Positions 6,028 through 11,140 of a DNA stretch of 11,140 bases are shown here, piece after piece. This stretch comes from an archaeon. Lineage in GTDB: Archaea; Nanobdellota; Nanobdellia; Pacearchaeales; GW2011-AR1. The stretch is from the NCBI GenBank assembly GCA_027348755.1, contig DAIEOU010000005.1:1-11140 (forward strand), written 5' to 3'. The notes beneath the pieces are model-generated. The model saw only the letters and a list, made by a program, of their open reading frames with translations, made no database searches and was not told where the DNA came from. The translations under genes and the position numbers were made by a program. Numbering within the stretch: the stretch's first letter is position 1; each line of letters opens with the position of its first letter.

Positions 6028-6172
6028 TTTCCTCTCCAGCTGACTTTGAGTATTCTAATGTTTTGGCAGCAGACTCAACAGGTTTCTTTGCTTTCCAAGG
6101 CCTTAGTCTGGGCGTTGTTTGTGCTTTAAACTCGACCTGCTGAATACGGCCGTTTGATTTCCTAATTCCCAT
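6014..6172 (-). CDS. Small basic protein, 52 aa, unknown function
   Basis: The reading frame from the ATG at 6172 encodes a Lys/Arg-rich, low-complexity-looking peptide (MGIRKSNGRIQQVEFK, then PRLRPWKAKKPVESAAKTLEY). The basic charge suggests nucleic-acid binding, or a partner for an acidic protein. An alternative start at 6235 adds 21 even more basic residues but would overlap the RHH gene by 74 bp, whereas the chosen start overlaps it by 11 bp, typical of coupled archaeal genes. It overlaps the following gene by 14 bp. I recognise no family. Its position between RHH regulator and HTH-like protein is the main reason to treat it as real. Confidence 0.5.
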   Translation of the reverse strand: MGIRKSNGRIQQVEFKAQTTPRLRPWKAKKPVESAAKTLEYSKSAGEENGRI

Positions 6173-6425
6173 TGTCGAATATGCTTTCCTTTGACGATTT
6201 TTCTTGCTCTTTATACCTCGAGGCTGAAAGTCCATTCATTTTTCTCTGTCTATCTATACCGAGAAGCATAGCCCTTGCTCTTGGAGGGTTTATATGGCAT
6301 ACATTGAGTATCTCAAGAATTCTAGACAGAATTCTGTCGTATGGCTCCTTAGGGTATACCTGAAGATTGTCTATACGTTCTTTTGTAGCCTTGGAAAGCT
6401 TTATAGTGGTTGGTTTTTCAGACAT
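6162..6425 (-). CDS. Ribbon-helix-helix (CopG/Arc-type) transcriptional regulator
   Basis: The 87-aa protein starts with a classic RHH module: a short strand TTIKLSK (residues 6-12), helix ATKERIDNL (13-21) and helix YDRILSRILEIL (29-40). Residues 45-65 are a basic helical extension, and the C-terminus is polar and charged. Dimers of such proteins insert the paired strand into the major groove of palindromic or tandem operators. The ATG at 6425 is chosen over the TTG one codon upstream because it lies 25 bp from the TATA box at 6446-6455 (leaderless). GGTATACC and a 10-bp tandem CAAGGT repeat sit between that TATA box and the ATG, where a bound repressor would block its own transcription. It heads a four-gene overlapping operon. 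Confidence 0.75.
   Translation of the reverse strand: MSEKPTTIKLSKATKERIDNLQVYPKEPYDRILSRILEILNVCHINPPRARAMLLGIDRQRKMNGLSASRYKEQEKSSKESIFDNGN
6353..6360. promoter_or_regulatory. Second GGTATACC palindrome, inside the RHH gene
   Basis: This perfect 8-bp palindrome is identical to the one at 6429-6436, 76 bp away. It falls in the codons for Val-Tyr-Pro of the RHH protein, so it may be a downstream auxiliary operator or simply coding sequence. Confidence 0.25.
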
Positions 6426-6445
6426 CAAGGTATACCAAGGTGGTA
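6426..6445. promoter_or_regulatory. Putative RHH autoregulatory operator
   Basis: Between TATA box and start codon of the RHH gene lie the palindrome GGTATACC (6429-6436) and two copies of CAAGGT (6426-6431 and 6436-6441) with a 10-bp period, close to one helical turn. Tandem or palindromic half-sites with such spacing are typical of RHH repressor operators. Binding is inferred, not shown. Confidence 0.45.
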
Positions 6446-6455
6446 GTATATATAC
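6446..6455 (-). promoter_or_regulatory. TATA box of the RHH operon
   Basis: GTATATATAC, itself palindromic, is centred at 6450.5, about 25 bp before the minus-strand ATG at 6425. This predicts a leaderless mRNA for the first gene of the operon. Confidence 0.6.
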
Positions 6456-6468
6456 TTTGTTGTCACTG

Positions 6469-6478
6469 TGTAATTACA
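6469..6478. promoter_or_regulatory. Palindrome midway between two divergent TATA boxes
   Basis: TGTAATTACA is a perfect 10-bp palindrome. Its centre (6473.5) is 23 bp from the centre of the RHH TATA box (6450.5) and 23 bp from the centre of the surface-protein TATA box (6496.5). That is about two helical turns each way, a suitable location for a factor acting on both promoters. Confidence 0.35.
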
Positions 6479-6492
6479 AACAACCATAAAGC

Positions 6493-6500
6493 TTATAAAT
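6493..6500 (+). promoter_or_regulatory. TATA box of the surface-protein gene
   Basis: TTATAAAT within CTTATAAATAG is a strong archaeal TATA box. The predicted transcription start is near 6522, which rules out the ATG at 6507 and leaves a leader of about 17 nt before the ATG at 6540. Confidence 0.65.
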
Positions 6501-6539
6501 AGCCTTATGGTAGAGATTTTAACTAAATTTACACACACC

Positions 6540-7751
6540 ATGGCATCCATAAAAAACCTGGTTTCATTTGTGGCAGTGCTTGCCTTCGCAGTACTTAGTA
6601 TTGCTGGAGCTAGCGCGGCAACATTCGCGACCATTACAGATGTGCAAGTGAACGGAATCCACGCATTAAATGCTGGAACTTCTGTAGCAGCTACCTCTGG
6701 CGACACATTGCCAGTTTTAGTTGTTTTCACTGCAAACTCTAATGCGACCGATGTACGAATAAAGGCTTGGGTTTCTGGAAACGACGCATATGCTGTCGCA
6801 TCCGACCGATTTGATGTCATTGCAGGCAACGTTTACAGCAAATTAATGAGCGTTAACGTGCCTTCAAACACAGACCCTAACGAGCCTTTCAAGCTCGAAG
6901 TTTCTGTTGAAGGAACAAACGCAGGTGTTGGCGACCAGGCTGAAATAAGCCTAGCTGCTCAGCGACCTAACTATGCTGTTGACTTGCTTGACGTGAGTGC
7001 AGATTCTCAGGTGACTGCCGGAAGTACAATGGGACTAGACATAGTTCTAAAGAACACCGGACTTCACCTTGCACAGGACAGTTTTGTCACTGTGAAGATA
7101 CCTGCATTGGGAATAGAGCAGAGAGCTTACTTTGGTGACCTCTCTCCTGTTGACCAGTCAAACCCTGACCTCACAGCTGCAACTGAAAGAAAGATGTTTG
7201 TTAGCATCCCTTCAGACGCACCTGCTGGAGTCTACTCGGTTGAGATTGACGCAGACAACGCCGACACACACACTGTAGCAACAAAGAAAGTTGCAATAGT
7301 AGGTGCAGGCGCTGATAGCATGGTTGTCTCTCCAATAACTTCAAAGACATTTGATGTTAGCGGAAAGGGCAGCTATAGCATGACAATAGTCAACTCCGGA
7401 AACAAGATTGCAGTATACACGCTTGGCTTCCAGACAGGTAGCGGACTTACCGTTACATCTGACCAGCCAGCATTTGCTATACCTGCAGGATCAAGTCAGA
7501 CTGTGACATTTGACGCAACTGCAGACTCTGCAGGGACGTACAATTTCGCAGCAACCGTCAGCTCAAATGGCAATCTTGTGAAGCAGGAAAACTTCACAGC
7601 CAACGTGACAGGCAACAACTTTGCTGGAAGCGCTACAGTCCTTGTGACTCTAGTACTTGCAATAATATTTGTTGTACTTCTAGTTGTACTGATTGTCTTG
7701 CTCACAAAGAAGCCTCAAAAAGCTGAAGAATTCGGCGAAAGCTACTACTAA
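6540..7751 (+). CDS. Secreted, membrane-anchored surface protein (S-layer-like)
   Basis: From the ATG at 6540 the protein has 403 aa. It has an N-terminal signal peptide (basic K5, hydrophobic core, AGASAA before the likely cleavage near residue 26). A beta-rich ectodomain with Ig/CARDB-like strands follows (for example the VTAGSTMGLDIVLKNTG and KGSYSMTIVNSGNK blocks). One transmembrane segment (about residues 365-388) and a short tail TKKPQKAEEFGESYY close it. Three N-glycosylation sequons are visible (NAT, NFT, NVT). It most resembles abundant S-layer-like or pseudo-S-layer proteins of DPANN archaea; the exact role is inference. Codons are richer in GAC, AAC and GAG than in neighbours, the TATA box is strong and a poly-T terminator follows, all consistent with high expression. 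Confidence 0.85.
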   Translation: MASIKNLVSFVAVLAFAVLSIAGASAATFATITDVQVNGIHALNAGTSVAATSGDTLPVLVVFTANSNATDVRIKAWVSGNDAYAVASDRFDVIAGNVYSKLMSVNVPSNTDPNEPFKLEVSVEGTNAGVGDQAEISLAAQRPNYAVDLLDVSADSQVTAGSTMGLDIVLKNTGLHLAQDSFVTVKIPALGIEQRAYFGDLSPVDQSNPDLTAATERKMFVSIPSDAPAGVYSVEIDADNADTHTVATKKVAIVGAGADSMVVSPITSKTFDVSGKGSYSMTIVNSGNKIAVYTLGFQTGSGLTVTSDQPAFAIPAGSSQTVTFDATADSAGTYNFAATVSSNGNLVKQENFTANVTGNNFAGSATVLVTLVLAIIFVVLLVVLIVLLTKKPQKAEEFGESYY

Positions 7752-7756
7752 AGGTA

Positions 7757-7786
7757 TTTCCTTTTTTTATTTTTTATCTCCTTTTG
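7757..7786 (+). terminator. Poly-T transcription terminator after the surface-protein gene
   Basis: Starting a few bases after the stop codon are runs of T7, T6 and T4 with few interruptions and no stable hairpin. Archaeal RNA polymerase terminates at such T-tracts without a hairpin. It is the only strong T-tract at a gene end in the window. Confidence 0.7.
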
Positions 7787-7822
7787 TAGCTTTTCCGAAT
7801 AGTTTTGTTTTAATTTTACAAA

Positions 7823-8041
7823 ATGCAAGAATACAAAAATAAATCTGAAGATGAATTATGCCCTGGAAGGATAAGGGGTATTGAAGGAAAGATAGTTCGT
7901 GTTGCAATAAGCATGGGCAATAGAGAGGTCATAAAAGTTGTTCAAAGAGAGTATTTTCCTGAAAATATGCCCTTGAAGGCAGGTACGAGTTTCATTTACA
8001 ATATATTAAAAGACACGTATAACACGCCTCGGAACTCTTAA
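7823..8041 (+). CDS. Small beta-rich protein, 72 aa, unknown function
   Basis: The product begins with a charged segment (MQEYKNKSEDE). It then has strand-like blocks GRIRGIEGKIVRVAIS, REVIKVVQREYF and GTSFIYNILKDTY, a pattern that would suit a small beta-barrel such as an OB or SH3-like fold. I do not recognise a family, and there is only one cysteine (C13). The start has no clear TATA box at 25-26 bp; the T-rich tract at 7762-7777 could act as one and would give a leader of about 25 nt. Its stop codon is embedded in the TATA box of the following SMC-family gene, so the two are adjacent but the second has its own promoter. Confidence 0.6.
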   Translation: MQEYKNKSEDELCPGRIRGIEGKIVRVAISMGNREVIKVVQREYFPENMPLKAGTSFIYNILKDTYNTPRNS

Positions 8042-8044
8042 ATA
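8038..8044 (+). promoter_or_regulatory. TATA box of the SMC-family gene
   Basis: TTAAATA is centred 26 bp before the ATG at 8067 and overlaps the TAA stop (8039-8041) of the 72-aa gene. It predicts an independent leaderless transcript. Confidence 0.55.
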
Positions 8045-8066
8045 TGCTCGTGGCTGTCTTTATGCA

Positions 8067-11000
8067 ATGGCTTATATCAAAAAGCTGGTGATGCAGGGAT
8101 TCAAAAGTTTCGCCAAACGCACAGAAATTGTTTTTGACAAGGGAAATAATGTCATTTTGGGGCCTAACGGCTCTGGAAAGAGCAACATATCTGACGCTCT
8201 GTGTTTTGTTCTTGGTCGTTTATCAATAAAGTCGATGCGTGCCTCTAAAGCAAGAAACCTTCTTTTCATGGGCTCTAAATACATAAAGCCTGCTAGAGAA
8301 GCAAGCGTTGAGCTTGTATTCGACAATTCTGACAGAGTCTTTGGAATGGACAGAGATGAGATAATTCTAAGCAGAACTGTAAAATATAATGGGCAGGGTG
8401 TCTACAAAATAAATGGAGAAACAAAGACTCGAGTTGAGATAATAGAACTCCTAGCACATGCAGGAATAGACCCTCATGGATTCAATCTTGTTCTACAAGG
8501 TCAAATACAGGCAATAGTTAAGATGCACCCTGATGAAAGGAGAAAGATAATTGAAGAAGTAGCAGGGATATCCATATACGAAGCAAGAAAGGAAAAGTCA
8601 TTGCACGAGCTTGCTAAAACTGAGGAAAAGTTAAAGGAAATAAATGCAATATTAAGAGAAAAATCTGCATACCTTAAGAATCTTGAAAAAGAGAGGAGCC
8701 AGGCTCTAAGGTTCAAGGAACTTGAGACTACCGTAAAAAGGGCCAAAGCAGCAATATTGCAGAAAAACATAACAGAGAAGAACAAAGAGATAGGAAACAT
8801 AGAAAGCAGCATTTCTGAAAAGTCAAAGCAAAGAGATTCGATAAGGGAGAACTCAGATGCACTGTATGCAGAGGTTGAGCAGCTTAATCAGAAGATACAG
8901 GAAATAAACAAAACTCTTCAGAGAGCAACTGGAGTCGAACAAGAGACTCTGCACAGTCAGGTTGCAAATCTTAAAGCAGAGCTTGAGGGGCTGCGAGTAA
9001 GAAAAGAGGGATATGAAAATAGAAGAATAGAGTTCGAAAGAAGAATACAGGAAATGCAGAAGACTATTCCCGAGCTTGAATCCGAGATAAGGGAACTGTC
9101 CGCAAAGTCACCTCTAGTGGCAAAAAAGAATGACGAGCTTAAGAAGAAGAAAGAAGAGCTTGCAGCACTTGAAGAGGAAAAGAAACGATTCCATACACTC
9201 AAGACAGAAATATTTGGCATAAAGGAAAGGATAAGGGACAAGGAGAGAGCTTTATCAAGAGCTCAGGCAGAAGCTGAAACTGCTCTTAAGCAGATAGAGG
9301 AGTACACAAGACTCTGCGCTTATCAGAGCGAGAAAGAGTGTCAGGATGCACTTTCAGCATTAAAGTCAAATCTGCAGGGAAAGAGGTCTGAGCTTGAAGG
9401 AATAGGAATTAGCATTGTTCAGGCTGAAAAGATAATATCAATATCCGAGGCCGAGATAGAGAGATCAGAAAAGATAAAAGAACAGGTGGCAAAGCTTGAT
9501 GTCTGTCCTTTGTGTCAAAGCACTATAACTCCAGAGCATATACAGCATGTTGTAGAGGATGCTGACTCAAAGATAGACGGTTCAAAACAAGCTATAAAGG
9601 ATGCAGAACAGAAGAAGAATGAAGTTCAGAGTAACAGAATGCGTCTATCGCAAGAAATTTCTGAAATAGATACAAAACTCAGGGCTGCGGAGATAGAGCT
9701 CATAAGACAGAGAACAATGAAGGAGAAGCAGGAGCTCCTTAAGAGAACTGTATCTGAAGAGCAGAGCCTTAAGAAAGAACTTGCAACGCTTGAAGAGAGA
9801 AGAGTGTCCCTTGAGACAAAACTCAGTGGTGGAGCAAGCATAGAAGAGCAGTATGATTCAAAGATTGCCGAGATAGAGGAAATATCATCAAGGACTGAGC
9901 AGAACCTTGATACTACATTGATGTACAAACAGAGGGAATTGGAAAACATAGCAAACATAGTCAAGAGGAGCCAGAAGGACAAGGAAGATATAGAGAAGGA
10001 TGTTGCAGGACTGAGCGAAAGTATAGAAACTAAGGCAAAATCTCTAGCTGAGAAGGAAAAACAAGAGCGCGAGTTAACAGAGAGATTCAAGAAACTTTTT
10101 GAGGAAAGAGATAAAATGCAGCATGAGGTACAGGAGAAAAACATAGAAGCTTCTGAAATGCAGAATAGCACAAGACAGATTGAGGATCAAATGAACTATC
10201 TTAAAATAGGAATTGCAAAACTTGATGCTGAAAGACAAACCTTAGAACTTGAGATAAAAGAATATTCTGGCATAGAACCCTTGCAGGGAAGCATTGCGTA
10301 TCTACAAGAACGCCTTGCAAAGTCTCAAGAGACATTGAGAGAAATAGGAGCGATAAACATGCGTGCTCTCGAGGTGTATGATGAGATAAAGAAGGAATAT
10401 GATTTTGTGGCAGAAAAAACTGATACTCTAACAAAAGAGAAGGAACAGATAATGGCTATAATTGACGAGATAGACAAGAAGAAAGTTCGTTCTTTCATGA
10501 AGACATTCCGAGGTTTAAATGAGCTTTTCACACAGAACTTCTCAAAAGTATATATGAAAGGGCAAGCTTTCCTAGAAATAGAGAACCCAGAAGATGTATT
10601 TGCAGGTGGTGTTACAATAGCTGTAAAACTTGCAAAAGGAAAGTATTTTGATGTTACTTCTTTATCTGGAGGAGAACAGACACTTGTTGCACTCTCCCTG
10701 CTTTTCGCAATACAAGAGTACAGGCCTTATCATTTCTATGTATTTGATGAGATTGATGCAGCATTAGACAAGAGAAACTCTGAGCGTCTTGCAGGTCTGA
10801 TAAGTCAGTACATGAAATCTGGGCAGTACATAATAATAACTCACAATGATTCAATAATACTTAGTGCAAACGTACTCTACGGAGTAAGCATGCATGAAGG
10901 AGTATCAAAAGTATTAAGTTTACATCTTGGAGAAAAGATGCCTCAACAAGAACAGCAGGCGCAGGAACAAAGACAAGAGCCTGCAGATGGCATTGAGTCA

Positions 11001-11078
11001 ATAGCTACAAGTCAGGCTGATGATTCTGAAAAGAATGAAGATGAAAGTAAAGAAATTGAAGAACTTTTCGAGTTTTGA
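8067..11078 (+). CDS. smc: SMC-family ATPase with Rad50-like zinc hook
   Basis: The 1003-aa protein has an SMC-type N-head: GFKSFAKRTEIVF, Walker A GPNGSGKS (32-39), then DALCFVLG and the LQGQIQAIVKMHPDERRK block with its Q-loop (143-160). Two long coiled-coil arms (about 175-477 and 485-760) flank CPLCQSTITPEH (480-491), which matches the CxxC...L/I-T-x-E-H zinc hook of Rad50. The C-head has LSGGEQ (866-871), Walker B FYVFDEIDAALD (890-901), the His switch ITHND (924-928) and the SMC-like LYGVSMHEGVSKVLSLHL. I see no canonical SMC hinge, and the protein is shorter than usual SMCs (about 1150-1200 aa). A ~45-residue Gln/Glu-rich acidic tail ends in EELFEF. The role is presumably chromosome organisation or repair by hook-mediated dimers; the hybrid architecture is the oddity. 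No kleisin gene is visible nearby. Confidence 0.9.
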   Translation: MAYIKKLVMQGFKSFAKRTEIVFDKGNNVILGPNGSGKSNISDALCFVLGRLSIKSMRASKARNLLFMGSKYIKPAREASVELVFDNSDRVFGMDRDEIILSRTVKYNGQGVYKINGETKTRVEIIELLAHAGIDPHGFNLVLQGQIQAIVKMHPDERRKIIEEVAGISIYEARKEKSLHELAKTEEKLKEINAILREKSAYLKNLEKERSQALRFKELETTVKRAKAAILQKNITEKNKEIGNIESSISEKSKQRDSIRENSDALYAEVEQLNQKIQEINKTLQRATGVEQETLHSQVANLKAELEGLRVRKEGYENRRIEFERRIQEMQKTIPELESEIRELSAKSPLVAKKNDELKKKKEELAALEEEKKRFHTLKTEIFGIKERIRDKERALSRAQAEAETALKQIEEYTRLCAYQSEKECQDALSALKSNLQGKRSELEGIGISIVQAEKIISISEAEIERSEKIKEQVAKLDVCPLCQSTITPEHIQHVVEDADSKIDGSKQAIKDAEQKKNEVQSNRMRLSQEISEIDTKLRAAEIELIRQRTMKEKQELLKRTVSEEQSLKKELATLEERRVSLETKLSGGASIEEQYDSKIAEIEEISSRTEQNLDTTLMYKQRELENIANIVKRSQKDKEDIEKDVAGLSESIETKAKSLAEKEKQERELTERFKKLFEERDKMQHEVQEKNIEASEMQNSTRQIEDQMNYLKIGIAKLDAERQTLELEIKEYSGIEPLQGSIAYLQERLAKSQETLREIGAINMRALEVYDEIKKEYDFVAEKTDTLTKEKEQIMAIIDEIDKKKVRSFMKTFRGLNELFTQNFSKVYMKGQAFLEIENPEDVFAGGVTIAVKLAKGKYFDVTSLSGGEQTLVALSLLFAIQEYRPYHFYVFDEIDAALDKRNSERLAGLISQYMKSGQYIIITHNDSIILSANVLYGVSMHEGVSKVLSLHLGEKMPQQEQQAQEQRQEPADGIESIATSQADDSEKNEDESKEIEELFEF

Positions 11079-11140
11079 GTTTGATCTTCTTATTCTTGTT
11101 TCATCACTTGTGCTTATGACCGTAGGAGGGGGGAGATTTG
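11041..11140 (+). CDS. Possible start of the next gene, truncated by window end
   Basis: An ATG at 11041 opens a frame that overlaps the end of the SMC-family gene by 38 bp and stays open to the last base. It starts basic (MKVKKLKNF) and continues with a hydrophobic run (FDLLILVSSLVLMTV), so it could be a signal anchor or membrane protein. The alternative is that the gene starts beyond the window and that GGAGGGGGG near 11126-11134 is its Shine-Dalgarno. Both readings imply a downstream gene co-oriented with the SMC-family gene. Confidence 0.3.
   Translation, partial: MKVKKLKNFSSFEFDLLILVSSLVLMTVGGGRF

Noticed and set aside
6173..6235. Longer version of the small basic protein from the ATG at 6235
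   Set aside because: It would overlap the RHH gene by 74 bp, whereas the start at 6172 gives an 11-bp overlap like the neighbouring junctions; not fully excluded.
4781..6425. The RHH operon as a simple type II toxin-antitoxin pair
   Set aside because: No second gene has recognisable RelE, PIN, MazF or HicA motifs, and the proteins following the RHH gene look DNA-binding or unassigned.
6507..6539. Upstream start of the surface-protein gene at 6507
   Set aside because: It lies only about 10 bp downstream of the TATA box, before the expected transcription start, and would put a polar extension in front of a clear signal peptide.
6425..6829. 134-aa reading frame antisense to the surface-protein gene start
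   Set aside because: It mirrors the coding sequence of a strongly supported secreted protein, and its composition fits a codon-bias shadow.
8072..10854. Several minus-strand reading frames inside the SMC-family gene, rich in Ser/Phe/Cys
   Set aside because: They are antisense shadows of Glu/Lys/Arg-rich coiled-coil codons and have no promoter or family resemblance.

Overview
The window looks like a compact DPANN-type (nanoarchaeal) archaeal chromosome segment. Three things point there: an archaeal-type DnaG primase, archaeal TATA boxes about 25-26 bp upstream of most start codons (leaderless transcripts), and a secreted surface protein with a C-terminal membrane anchor and a short cytosolic tail ending in YY. 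I cannot assign a phylum more precisely from sequence alone. There are no rRNA or tRNA genes, insertion sequences or CRISPR arrays in the window.

Layout. (1) 14-124: a 36-aa acidic ORF on the minus strand with its own leaderless promoter. (2) 231-1518: dnaG, preceded by an unusual ~110-nt hairpin-rich leader; it converges on a Qnr/McbG-like pentapeptide-repeat gene (1521-2102, minus). (3) A symmetric TATA box at 2124-2132 serves that gene and, divergently, a membrane-anchored six-cysteine protein translationally coupled to msrB (2153-3006). An ART-like (H..Y motif) protein follows at 3036-3698 and converges on an 88-aa unknown (3695-3961, minus). (4) A second shared promoter at ~3987 drives the 88-aa gene and an endonuclease IV-like gene (4012-4788). 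(5) A minus-strand operon (6425 down to 4781) encodes a ribbon-helix-helix regulator, a small basic protein, a helix-turn-helix-like protein and an unknown protein. (6) A divergent intergenic region with a putative RHH operator and a central palindrome leads to a probably abundant surface protein (6540-7751) ending at a poly-T terminator. (7) A 72-aa unknown and a 1003-aa SMC-family ATPase (8067-11078) follow, and a possible next ORF begins at 11041 and runs off the end.

The functional theme is chromosome and DNA maintenance (primase, AP endonuclease-like, SMC-like) mixed with redox repair (MsrB) and cell surface. The most notable object is the SMC-family protein: its head domains read as true SMC, but the centre of the molecule carries a Rad50-like CPLC zinc hook and no SMC hinge that I can see. 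Gene packing is extreme: three convergent pairs end within -8, -4 and +2 bp of each other, and two divergent pairs have exactly the same 51-bp start-to-start distance around one TATA box.
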